From DATGSF01 sp035302865 (lineage in GTDB: Bacteria > Bacteroidota > Bacteroidia > Chitinophagales > Chitinophagaceae): a stretch of 17,121 nucleotides of DNA. Positions 7,024 to 13,951 of this stretch are shown piece by piece; position 1 is the stretch's first letter; each line of letters begins with the position of its first letter. The notes under the pieces were generated by a model. The model was not told the origin of the DNA and made no database searches. It saw only the letters and a list, made by a program, of their open reading frames with translations. The position numbers were made by a program, and so were the translations under genes. Where the stretch lies: contig DATGSF010000051.1 of NCBI GenBank assembly GCA_035302865.1, forward strand, positions 1 to 17,121. Reading direction: 5' to 3'.

Positions 7024-8526
7024 TTATTTCAATAAAAACTTTTGTAACACTTCTGCAACTTTGCGATCATTACTTAACCTTGGGGCTTTATTTTGTCCTC
7101 CTAATTTTCCTAAGCTTTTCATATAATTTTGAAAAGCCTTGGCTTCAAGTAATTTGATTTTTAAAGGTGATAAAATGCTTCCTCCTATTAAATCATCATA
7201 ATATTCATTTAATGCACGCAGTTCTTTATCTAAACTAGCAGCGAAAGCATCCAAATTTTCCGGTTCTTCAACAAATTCAATATACCATTCGTGATGTGGT
7301 AAAATGCCTTCAGGAGTTTCAACATAAGGTGCAACTGTAAATTCAGTTATGATAGCAGGGTGTTTTTCTAATGTTTTATTCATAGCTTTTTCCACTTCTT
7401 CTCCAATCACATGCTCTCCAAAAGCAGAAATAAAATGTTTTACCCTACCTGTTACTAGAATTCTATAAGGATTTTTATCAATGAACTTTATTGTATCACC
7501 AATGCTATAACCCCAAAGGCCCGCATTGCTATTTATAATTAATGCATAATTTACACCAAGTTCAACATCTTTTAAGGATATTCTTCGAGGATTATCTTCA
7601 AAAAATTCCTCTAAAGGAACAAATTCAAAAAATATGCCCGAATTTGTATTTAATAATAAACCATTATCTTTTTGTTTATCTTGGTATGCAAAGAATCCTT
7701 CAGAAGCTGGATATGTTTCAACTGTATCAATCTCTTTTCCTATGCTTTCAAATAATTTCTTCCTATAAGGCTCAAAGTTTACTCCTCCGTAAACGATTAT
7801 TGATAAATTTGGGAAAATATCTTTTATTTTTTTACCAGGATGTCGTTCAATTAACCAATCAAAATACATTTGAATCCAAGGAGGGATACCGCTTATTAGA
7901 GTCATGTTTTCATATTCTGTTTCATCGATAATTTTTGCTAGCTTTTCTTCCCAATCTTCTATGCAATTGGTTTCATAGGAAGGTAATTGGTTAGTTCTTA
8001 AATAGCCTGGAACATGATGATTAACAATTCCACTTAATCGGCCAGTTAAGATATCTCCTTCTTTTTCTAACTCTGGAGATCCTGAGAGAAAAATCATTTT
8101 ACCATCAGTGAACTTGCTGTTTCCTGTTTCTTGTATATAATTTAATAGCGCGTATTTAGCACCGTTAATATGATTACTAATAGAATCTTTAGTTATAGGT
8201 ATAAATTTCGCACCGCTAGTAGTGCCGGAAGTTTTGGCAAAATAAGCAGGTAATCCAGGCCATAAAATATCTGACTCGTTTTTACGTAGTTTTTTTATAT
8301 ACGAACTTAACTCTTCATAATCACGAATGGGAATGTTTTTTTTAAAATCTTCATATGTTCGGATGTTTTTAAAATTATGATCTTGTCCAAACACAGTATT
8401 TTTTGCCTTTTCTATGAGTTTTTTACGAATATCCTCTTGATCTTTTATAGCAGAATTGCTATCACGCTCAATTTTATTGCTTAAAATTTTTGCATAAGGT
8501 TTCGCCAATATAGATTTTAATCCCAT
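7024..8526 (-). CDS. GH3 family protein (acyl-adenylate/amido-synthetase superfamily)
   Basis: Bacterial member of the GH3 family, best known from plant enzymes that adenylate jasmonate or auxin and conjugate them to amino acids; bacterial roles are mostly unassigned. From the ATG at 8524-8526 the protein is 500 residues. The three ATP/AMP motifs are present: TSGTTSGAKFIP (99-110), YPASEGFF (272-279), and the GYSIGD ... RVKHFISAFGEH region (339-372). The frame stays open upstream to 8613, but I reject that longer start: the extra 29 residues are not conserved as far as I know, a consensus -7 box lies inside that stretch, and it reaches into the terminator hairpin of the upstream gene. MGLKSILAKP is a typical opening for Bacteroidota homologues. 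Substrate unknown. Confidence 0.92.
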   Translation of the reverse strand: MGLKSILAKPYAKILSNKIERDSNSAIKDQEDIRKKLIEKAKNTVFGQDHNFKNIRTYEDFKKNIPIRDYEELSSYIKKLRKNESDILWPGLPAYFAKTSGTTSGAKFIPITKDSISNHINGAKYALLNYIQETGNSKFTDGKMIFLSGSPELEKEGDILTGRLSGIVNHHVPGYLRTNQLPSYETNCIEDWEEKLAKIIDETEYENMTLISGIPPWIQMYFDWLIERHPGKKIKDIFPNLSIIVYGGVNFEPYRKKLFESIGKEIDTVETYPASEGFFAYQDKQKDNGLLLNTNSGIFFEFVPLEEFFEDNPRRISLKDVELGVNYALIINSNAGLWGYSIGDTIKFIDKNPYRILVTGRVKHFISAFGEHVIGEEVEKAMNKTLEKHPAIITEFTVAPYVETPEGILPHHEWYIEFVEEPENLDAFAASLDKELRALNEYYDDLIGGSILSPLKIKLLEAKAFQNYMKSLGKLGGQNKAPRLSNDRKVAEVLQKFLLK

Positions 8527-8549
8527 ACTATATATTATATAAACTAAGG

Positions 8550-8557
8550 CAAATATA
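8550..8557 (-). promoter_or_regulatory. -7 box (TATATTTG) of the GH3 gene
   Basis: On the minus strand this reads TATATTTG, an exact TAnnTTTG match 23 bp before the ATG at 8526. It decides the GH3 start: transcription from here begins at about 8544, downstream of the alternative start at 8613. No clear TTG at -33. Confidence 0.6.
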
Positions 8558-8604
8558 GTAATAAAGCCTTGAAATTGAAGAATCTTAATGCATATATTAA
8601 ATAG

Positions 8605-8652
8605 TAATAGCAATTATTATTCTTATTTTTATATTAATAATAATTGCTATTA
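8605..8652 (-). terminator. Long perfect hairpin after the TonB_C repeat protein gene
   Basis: Two 16-bp arms (8605-8620 and 8637-8652, core AGCAATT / AATTGCT) form a perfect inverted repeat with a 16-nt loop. It lies between the 3' end of the TonB_C gene and the GH3 promoter, both on the minus strand, and so most likely ends the upstream transcript. It is AT-rich and lacks a long U-tract, so it could instead be an mRNA 3'-end stabiliser. Confidence 0.65.
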
Positions 8653-8690
8653 TGTTTGAATTATAAGGTTTAATGCTTTATTTATCGATT

Positions 8691-9341
8691 TTAAAAGCTT
8701 AAAGGCAAAACGTATTCTGAATCCATAATTTCACCAGAAACACTAATTGCAGGTTCCCAATTAGGCATTGATTTTACAAGTTCTAGGGCCTGTTCATTAA
8801 AAATATCATTTGTGCTATCTATAATTTTGGGATTCACTATACTTCCATCTTTTTTAATTATAAAATGTACGAAGACATCAACATTTTTTTCCTTCTTTTT
8901 CATTTTTTGAGGATAAGTAAAGTTTTCTATAATGTAGCTATGTAACTTTTTTTCTCCACCAGGAAATTGCGCAGGAATACTAATTTCTTCTTTATCTTCT
9001 TGATAAACATCCTCTTGGATGATTGCATTTTTAGCAATTAACATTGTCTGTTTCGTTCCATCTTCCAATTCTATTTCAATAGAATTAGTATGTTTTTCTC
9101 TATTATTTTTACTAATTTGATTTTCTTGAAAATAAATAGTACTCTTTGTTCCATCCTCCATTTCAACTTCTATAGCATGGGAGGTTTTCTTTTCATTATT
9201 AGATTCAATTTGATTTTCTTGATAATGAATAGTTTCTTTTGATCCATCTTCCATTTCTACTACTATAGAGTTTTGCGCGAGACTAACTTCCGCTTGTAGC
9301 ATAAAAAGAAGGCCAACGATAGTAAAGGTTTTTTTAAGCAT
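8691..9341 (-). CDS. Secreted repeat protein with C-terminal TonB domain
   Basis: A 216-residue exported protein. Residues 1-22 form a Sec signal peptide, likely cleaved after ...SLA-Q or AQ-N. Then come three tandem copies of a 31-residue unit starting at residues 25, 56 and 87, each of the form (S/A)IxVEMEDGTKxTIxxQENQI; the third is shorter and more diverged. Residues about 122-216 are a TonB C-terminal domain (PF03544 type): PAQFPGGEKKLHSYI, YP near 143, FIIKKDGSI and a WEPAI-containing end. It lacks the N-terminal transmembrane helix and Pro-rich arm of true TonB, so it probably does not transduce energy by itself; soluble TonB_C proteins are common in Bacteroidota and mostly uncharacterised. 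ATG at 9339-9341 fits the signal peptide. Monocistronic. Confidence 0.85.
   Translation of the reverse strand: MLKKTFTIVGLLFMLQAEVSLAQNSIVVEMEDGSKETIHYQENQIESNNEKKTSHAIEVEMEDGTKSTIYFQENQISKNNREKHTNSIEIELEDGTKQTMLIAKNAIIQEDVYQEDKEEISIPAQFPGGEKKLHSYIIENFTYPQKMKKKEKNVDVFVHFIIKKDGSIVNPKIIDSTNDIFNEQALELVKSMPNWEPAISVSGEIMDSEYVLPLSF
9018..9269 (-). repeat. Three tandem ~93-bp coding repeats (31 aa period)
   Basis: Within the TonB_C protein, codons for residues 25-55, 56-86 and 87-108 begin exactly 31 codons apart. Shared residues are VEMEDG(S/T)K, then TI, then QENQI in the first two copies; the third has IELEDGTKQT and KNAI. The repeats are clear in protein and partly in DNA, which suggests an internal duplication. 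Confidence 0.8.
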
Positions 9342-9375
9342 AACATTAATATTTTTATTGACTGTATTGTTTGAA

Positions 9376-9389
9376 TGTATAAATATACA
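9376..9389. promoter_or_regulatory. Palindrome TGTATA-AA-TATACA between TonB_C gene and clpP
   Basis: Perfect 6-bp arms with a 2-bp centre, 35 bp upstream of the TonB_C protein gene. Its minus-strand reading includes TATATTTA, one mismatch from the -7 consensus, so it would overlap that promoter. The form resembles the palindrome at 15465-15478. Candidate operator only. Confidence 0.35.
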
Positions 9390-9554
9390 ATAAATTAATT
9401 AAGTTTAAAATAAAAGAAGAAATTTTAAAGCATTTTTTATCAAATCTTATAAATACTTTAGTAATATTGTAATGAAATTTATTTCTGCCGAAATGACATA
9501 AATAAGTATTGGATTGAAATTTGAGTATAAATATATAAATTTAGAGATAAAAAT

Positions 9555-10253
9555 ATGATAGATCCCAAAGAATTTAGAAAATATGCAATTAAGCATAAAG
9601 GCATAAGTAGTAATACTTTTGATCAATATGCTTCCCATATTAATCATTTGCCAACAAATTTAACACCTTATATCATTGAAGAGCGTCCAATGAATGTTGC
9701 ATCTATGGATGTTTTTAGTCGTTTAATGATGGACAGGATTATATTTATGGGAGAGCCTGTTAATGATTATGTTGCAAATATTGTTACTGCTCAATTATTG
9801 TTTTTAGAAAGTACAGATAGGAATAGAGATATACAAATGTATATTAATAGCCCAGGAGGCAGTGTATATGCTGGATTAGGCATTTATGATACTATGCAAA
9901 TTGTACAACCTGAGATTGCTACTATTTGTACAGGCTTAGCTGCTAGTATGGCTGCCATATTGATGTGTGCTGGAACAAAAGGTAAGAGAACTGCATTGCA
10001 ACATAGTAGAATAATGCTACATCAACCTAGTAGTGCTATAGGCGGTCAAGCAACGGATATTGATATTACTGTAAAAGAAATTCAAAGAGTTAAAGAAAAT
10101 CTTTATAAAATCATTTCTGATCATACTAGTCAAGATATTGAGAAAGTAGCTGAGGATTGCGATAGGGATTTCTGGTTATTGGCTGAAGAAGCAAAGGAAT
10201 ATGGAATTGTAGATGAAGTATTAAAATCAAATCCTAAAAAAACAATTAAATAA
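9555..10253 (+). CDS. clpP: ATP-dependent Clp protease proteolytic subunit, first paralogue
   Basis: Serine peptidase subunit forming the proteolytic barrel fed by ClpX/ClpA-type unfoldases. The 232-residue protein has an N-terminal extension of about 45 residues ahead of the core, as in other Bacteroidota ClpP proteins (IIEERPMNVASMDVFSRLMMDRIIF). Catalytic residues are S131 in GLAASMAA, H156 in IMLHQP and D205 in DRDFWL. NSPGGSVYAGL (98-108) lines the active site. ATG at 9555 fits relatives. A weak promoter TTG-N19-TAAATTTA (9514-9543, one mismatch in the -7 box) is possible but leaves a very short leader. The second clpP follows after 6 bp, so both are surely co-transcribed and could form a mixed 14-mer. 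clpX, often next to clpP, is not here. Confidence 0.96.
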   Translation: MIDPKEFRKYAIKHKGISSNTFDQYASHINHLPTNLTPYIIEERPMNVASMDVFSRLMMDRIIFMGEPVNDYVANIVTAQLLFLESTDRNRDIQMYINSPGGSVYAGLGIYDTMQIVQPEIATICTGLAASMAAILMCAGTKGKRTALQHSRIMLHQPSSAIGGQATDIDITVKEIQRVKENLYKIISDHTSQDIEKVAEDCDRDFWLLAEEAKEYGIVDEVLKSNPKKTIK

Positions 10254-10259
10254 ATTATT

Positions 10260-10877
10260 ATGTCGAATATACAATATAATATAAATCCAATCATGGAAGA
10301 GGAAACAGAAAACAAGACTACTCCTATAAGCTTATGGAATAAAAAACAAGAAGAATTATTTTTTCAAGATAGAACTATTCATTTATGGGGGCCTGTTCTG
10401 GATGAATCAGCAAAAGATGTGGTAAATAAACTTTTATTATTAGATGCAGATGATCCAGGAAAGGAAATAAAATTTTATATTAATAGTCCGGGTGGGGTAG
10501 TAACAAGTGGAATGGTAATGTATGATGTGATGCGAATGATTAAATCACCAGTTTCTACAATTTGCATGGGCTTAGCTGCAAGCATGGGTTCTATCCTATT
10601 ATCAGGAGGTGAGAAAGGAAAAAGATTTATTTTTCCCCATGGAGAAGTAATGATTCATCAACCAAGCTTGGGCGGTTATTTTCAAGGAGTTTCAGCAGAT
10701 TTAGAAATTCATGCAAAGCAAATCCAAAAGACAAAAGAACTTGGGGCTAGAATTTTAGCTGAAAATTGTGGACAAGATTATGAGCGAATTTTAAGAGATT
10801 TTGAAAGAGATTATTGGATGGATGCAGAAGAGGCAATCGCTTATGGTATAGTAGATGGCATAGTGGAAAAACTTTAA
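10260..10877 (+). CDS. ATP-dependent Clp protease proteolytic subunit, second paralogue
   Basis: A second ClpP-family subunit of 205 residues, clearly divergent from its neighbour but with an intact triad: S108 in GLAASMGS, H133 in MIHQP and D184 in FERDYWM. NSPGGVVTSGM (75-85) and the handle helix region (about 140-165) are typical. It lacks the long N-terminal extension of the first copy. The start may be ATG at 10260 or the internal ATG at 10293 (MEEETENKT), since the first 20 residues are low in complexity. It directly follows the first clpP (6 bp) and is followed by a strong terminator, making a two-gene clpP-clpP unit. The family match is certain; whether the two subunits form mixed or separate barrels is not visible. 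Confidence 0.95.
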   Translation: MSNIQYNINPIMEEETENKTTPISLWNKKQEELFFQDRTIHLWGPVLDESAKDVVNKLLLLDADDPGKEIKFYINSPGGVVTSGMVMYDVMRMIKSPVSTICMGLAASMGSILLSGGEKGKRFIFPHGEVMIHQPSLGGYFQGVSADLEIHAKQIQKTKELGARILAENCGQDYERILRDFERDYWMDAEEAIAYGIVDGIVEKL

Positions 10878-10883
10878 AATTAT

Positions 10884-10914
10884 AAAAGGTGTTGTTTAAA
10901 CAATGCCTTTTTTT
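10884..10914 (+). terminator. Rho-independent terminator after the clpP pair
   Basis: AAAAGGTGTTG (10884-10894) pairs with CAATGCCTTTT (10901-10911), with two G-U pairs, around a short TTTAAA loop, followed by further T residues. It lies 6 bp after the second clpP stop. lplA starts only 20 bp after it, which leaves little room for a separate promoter, so lplA may depend on read-through. Confidence 0.8.
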
Positions 10915-10933
10915 GTGCTAAAAAAAGAATGAT

Positions 10934-11920
10934 ATGTTTATTATTGACTCTCCCTCAAATAATGCCTATTTTAATATAGCATCTGAAGAATATTTATTGG
11001 AAAAATTCCCAGAGAAGAACCTTTTATTATTATACATTAATGCACCTTCGATAATCGTAGGTAAACACCAAAATACCTTAGCAGAAATTAATTATGAATT
11101 TGTAAATAAAGAAGGGATTAAGGTGGTGCGAAGATTATCAGGTGGCGGTACAGTATATCATGATTTAAATAATTTAAATTTCTCTTTCCATTCCCCATTG
11201 GATAAGAATAATTTTCTGGATTTTGCTGTTTTTACTAAACCAGTTGTGGATTTATTACAAAAAATGAATATCCCTGCAGCATTAAAAGGGAGAAATGATT
11301 TGGAAATTGAGGGTAAGAAATTTAGTGGAAATGCTAAACTTTCTAAAAATGGTAAGATGATACAACATGGAACTATTTTAATAGATTCTGAAATAGAAGT
11401 TTTGGCCAAAGCATTAAAAACGAATCCTTTAAAATATGCAGATAAAGCTACAAAATCTATTCGTGCACGAGTAACAAATTTAAAGCCTTATTTGCCAAAA
11501 GATATTGATACACTGAAGTTTAAAGAATTGTTTATAAAAGAAAGTTTGGAAAAGAACCCTAATGCAGAATTATATTGCTTAACAGAAAAAGATGTACTGA
11601 ATATTCAAAAACTTGCTGATGAAAAATATAGTACATGGAACTGGAATTATGGTAATTCACCTAATTATAATTTTAAAAATGCAATAAAATTTCCAGCTGG
11701 TTTTGTGGAATTGCATATTAATGTGAAAAAAGGAGGAGAAATTGAGGATTTGAAAATATATGGTGATTTCTTTTCAGAAAAACCTTTGGAAGAATTTGAA
11801 CAGTTGTTTAAAGGAAAGCAACATGAAATTAATACTATACGTAAAATTATAACATCTATAAATTTAGAAGATTATTTTGGTAAAATTGAAGTTGAAGAGT
11901 TTTTAAAATTATTTTATTAA
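10934..11920 (+). CDS. lplA: Lipoate--protein ligase A
   Basis: Salvages free lipoate, activating it with ATP and attaching it to lysines of 2-oxoacid dehydrogenase E2 subunits and GcvH. The 328-residue protein has both the catalytic domain and the C-terminal accessory domain, as in E. coli LplA. Motifs: opening SPSNNAYFNIASEEYLL (6-22), VGKHQN (42-47), the lipoyl-AMP loop RRLSGGGTVYHD (66-77), and FSGNAKL (130-136) with K135 at the position of the essential lysine. The accessory domain (about 245-328) holds the GGEIEDLKIYGDFF segment. It is on the same strand as the clpP pair, 20 bp beyond their terminator, and upstream of tRNA-His, which has its own promoter. No lipA or lipB is visible. Confidence 0.95.
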   Translation: MFIIDSPSNNAYFNIASEEYLLEKFPEKNLLLLYINAPSIIVGKHQNTLAEINYEFVNKEGIKVVRRLSGGGTVYHDLNNLNFSFHSPLDKNNFLDFAVFTKPVVDLLQKMNIPAALKGRNDLEIEGKKFSGNAKLSKNGKMIQHGTILIDSEIEVLAKALKTNPLKYADKATKSIRARVTNLKPYLPKDIDTLKFKELFIKESLEKNPNAELYCLTEKDVLNIQKLADEKYSTWNWNYGNSPNYNFKNAIKFPAGFVELHINVKKGGEIEDLKIYGDFFSEKPLEEFEQLFKGKQHEINTIRKIITSINLEDYFGKIEVEEFLKLFY

Positions 11921-11952
11921 TATCTAGCTTTTAAAATATTTATAGAACAAAG

Positions 11953-11984
11953 TTTGGTGAATTCAATTTGTTGCATTATATTTG
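11953..11984 (+). promoter_or_regulatory. Promoter of tRNA-His (TTTG-N20-TATATTTG)
   Basis: TTTG at 11953-11956 and TATATTTG at 11977-11984 are separated by 20 bp, matching the Bacteroidota consensus TTG-N17-23-TAnnTTTG. It is the clearest promoter in the window. Transcription should begin about 11990, a few bases before the mature tRNA 5' end at 11997. Confidence 0.8.
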
Positions 11985-11996
11985 CAAACCTAAAAC

Positions 11997-12074
11997 GGAG
12001 GTAGTAGCTCAGTTGGTTAGAGCGTCGGTTTGTGGCACCGAAGGTCGTGGGTTCGAGACCCATTTACCTCCCCA
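11997..12074 (+). tRNA. tRNA-His (GTG anticodon)
   Basis: Full cloverleaf. Acceptor stem G1-G7 (11998-12004) pairs with 12064-12070, ending in one G-U pair. Anticodon stem TCGGT/ACCGA (12025-12029 / 12037-12041) flanks the loop with anticodon GTG at 12032-12034. T-arm GTGGG/CCCAT (12047-12051 / 12059-12063) carries TTC in its loop. The histidine identity element is visible: an extra G-1 at 11997 opposite discriminator C73 at 12071. The 3' CCA is encoded at 12072-12074. It has its own promoter and a T-rich terminator hairpin downstream, so it appears to be transcribed alone. Confidence 0.97.
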
Positions 12075-12091
12075 ATAAAAATTTAAATTTG

Positions 12092-12124
12092 AGTCAGTTT
12101 CATTATTTGATTCTGACTTTTTTT
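12092..12124 (+). terminator. Terminator of tRNA-His
   Basis: AGTCAG (12092-12097) and CTGACT (12113-12118) form a 6-bp stem with a 15-nt loop, followed by a run of seven T residues (12118-12124). It lies 18 bp after the tRNA. Confidence 0.72.
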
Positions 12125-12239
12125 ATTTGTATTCAGAATAAAACGGCTTGAGTTTATCCTAAAATATTAATATTGTCTTTTATAATTTTATAGATTCCAT
12201 TATTGTCTTATTCTTATAAATCAAGCTGTTCTTATTTTT

Positions 12240-12288
12240 AAATTCTCATCCATATAGCTCAAATTCTAAATTAATACCCTTAAATTCT
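12240..12288. promoter_or_regulatory. Three AAATTCT direct repeats at 21-bp spacing upstream of the T9SS cargo gene
   Basis: AAATTCT occurs at 12240-12246, 12261-12267 and 12282-12288, so the copies start exactly 21 bp (two helical turns) apart. The second and third share more flank (TAA or AA after the core). The last copy ends 60 bp before the ATG at 12349, and a near-consensus -7 box (TAACTTTA, 12321-12328) lies between. Binding sites for an activator are possible; in AT-rich DNA chance is also possible. I see nothing else in the 225-bp stretch from 12125 to 12348. Confidence 0.4.
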
Positions 12289-12348
12289 AATTACAGCTGG
12301 TCTAATTGATATGTTATTTATAACTTTAAAAATAAAAAACATAAAATA

Positions 12349-13941
12349 ATGATGATGAAAAGAAAATTGTTTGCTATAGTGTTATCTATGGGACTTTTTG
12401 TGTGTACTAATAGTAATGCACAATTATTAAAGAAAAATGGTAATTTAAACTTTAATCCAAAGCAAGAATACGGCTTCCAGAAGCTAGGAGGACAATTAAA
12501 TTTTGTAGATATACAACCTAAACCTCAGAGTTTAGTAAATCAAACAGAATCAACTCAATCTCGTTTAAAAGGCTATTCTTATAAGGTCTATGACGGTGTA
12601 CAATACAAAGCTACAGATAGCATGGAGTTTTTTTGGGGAACAGGAAACAATAATACTAATACAGTAATACATTCTGTTTTAGAAAGTGCTTCTGATGTAG
12701 GAATTCTTTATTTTCCGACTGATTTTGATTATAATTTACATGAGGAAAGTTTTTTTACCTACCGCACTGATTATTTTATAAATGTAAATTCGGACTCTGT
12801 TTCTGTATTTTTTGAACTTGGTTCAGGTCTTGAAAACACTAATTATATTTTAAATTCATTTTCGAATGGATTAAAAGATAAAACTGAAATCTATAAAATT
12901 AACGGAAATCAATGGGATGCCTTTAATAAATTATCTAAATTTTATGATAATCAAGGTAACTTAATTGAAGAAAGAGTTCAGTATATATCGAATGGTATAT
13001 GGGAAAATGATAGGACGATAATTTATGAATACAACAGCAATGGATCTATCACATTAATTAAATTTGCGGAGTGGGATATGATTAATAACGAATGGGAATA
13101 TGTGAGAGAAATAAGAGGAGAATATGATAATCAAAATAGATTAGAAAGAACTGTTTTAAAAGAAATGAATAATGGAAATTTGGAAAATTCTGAACGTGAA
13201 GTTTTCTTTTATAATTCTAATGGTACTGTAGATTATATGCAAAGACAGATGTGGATTGGAAATATGTGGGTAAATGATATGAAAAAAGAGTTTACATACA
13301 ATTCATCAAATTTAACGAATAAAGTAATTGAGTCTAGTTATATAAATGATGAATGGGTAGAATTGATACGTAAGACTTATAATTATAATTCTAATGGTGA
13401 TTATACAGAAATAATTTTTGAGGTTAATCAATTTGATGTGTGGGATTATATTGGTAAAATAGAACGAGAATATAATGGAGATGCCTTAAAAAAAGTGACC
13501 TTGTTAGAATGGTCTAATGCGGAAAGTACTTTAGTTAATAATTTAAGAACACACTACGAAACAAATTCTTATAATCAATTTACAAAAGTATATTCGGAAG
13601 TATGGGATAATGACAGTTGGAAAATCATTAACGACGCTCCATTATTTAATTTTTATTATGAAGAATATGAAGCTCCTGTTAGTATAGATGAAATCGAAAA
13701 TGATTTTATTTCCACCATTTATCCGAACCCTACAAAAGATCAATTAACAATAAAATCAGAAGGAGTTAATTTAGAAAAAATTAGTATTATAAACTTGCAA
13801 GGGTCGGTGGTATATGAAACTAAAAATACTATCAGAGCTAAAGAGGTGCAGTTAGATATTAGCCATTTGAATGCTGGTATGTATTATGTAATCTTAAAGA
13901 ATAAAAAAGGCCAAGTAACTAAAAGTATTCAAAAATTATAA
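12349..13941 (+). CDS. T9SS-secreted protein with ~29-residue Trp repeats and C-terminal sorting domain
   Basis: A 530-residue exported protein. Residues 1-24 are a Sec signal peptide ending SNA-Q. Residues about 25-185 are unassigned. Residues 189-438 are about eight copies of a 29-31 residue unit: a Trp (W189, W218, W249, W307, W336, W365, W424; Leu at 278 and 395), followed by an acidic/aromatic strand and a Y-(D/N)-x-N-G turn. This resembles YD/RHS-like beta repeats. Residues about 455-530 are a type A T9SS sorting domain (Por_Secre_tail): IYPNPTKDQLTI, ISIINLQGSVVY, and LDISHLNAGMYYVIL with a short Lys-rich tail. It should cross the outer membrane by T9SS and be released or anchored at the surface. 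Three successive ATGs (12349, 12352, 12355) could start it. Ligand or role unknown. Confidence 0.88.
   Translation: MMMKRKLFAIVLSMGLFVCTNSNAQLLKKNGNLNFNPKQEYGFQKLGGQLNFVDIQPKPQSLVNQTESTQSRLKGYSYKVYDGVQYKATDSMEFFWGTGNNNTNTVIHSVLESASDVGILYFPTDFDYNLHEESFFTYRTDYFINVNSDSVSVFFELGSGLENTNYILNSFSNGLKDKTEIYKINGNQWDAFNKLSKFYDNQGNLIEERVQYISNGIWENDRTIIYEYNSNGSITLIKFAEWDMINNEWEYVREIRGEYDNQNRLERTVLKEMNNGNLENSEREVFFYNSNGTVDYMQRQMWIGNMWVNDMKKEFTYNSSNLTNKVIESSYINDEWVELIRKTYNYNSNGDYTEIIFEVNQFDVWDYIGKIEREYNGDALKKVTLLEWSNAESTLVNNLRTHYETNSYNQFTKVYSEVWDNDSWKIINDAPLFNFYYEEYEAPVSIDEIENDFISTIYPNPTKDQLTIKSEGVNLEKISIINLQGSVVYETKNTIRAKEVQLDISHLNAGMYYVILKNKKGQVTKSIQKL
13245..13662 (+). repeat. Part of the ~87-bp coding repeat array in the T9SS cargo protein
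   Basis: The codons between W300s and the end of the array encode units beginning at W307, W336, W365, L395 and W424. Spacings between first residues over the whole array (189, 218, 249, 278, 307, 336, 365, 395, 424) are 29, 31, 29, 29, 29, 29, 30 and 29. Units are diverged in DNA, so this is an old expansion rather than a recent tandem duplication. Confidence 0.6.
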
Positions 13942-13951
13942 ATTATATTTA

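Noticed and set aside
7542..7931. Plus-strand open frame of 129 codons
   Set aside because: It lies wholly opposite the conserved GH3 coding sequence and shows no signal peptide, motif or promoter.
9481..9494. ATTTC-TGCC-GAAAT inverted repeat upstream of clpP
   Set aside because: Only 5-bp arms; such repeats are expected by chance in AT-rich DNA.
9447..9647. Minus-strand open frame with a hydrophobic product overlapping the clpP start
   Set aside because: AT-rich intergenic DNA readily gives hydrophobic frames; it overlaps the clpP 5' end and has no recognisable feature.
11158..11409. Minus-strand open frame inside lplA
   Set aside because: It is antisense to well-conserved lipoate ligase motifs and has no sign of its own expression.
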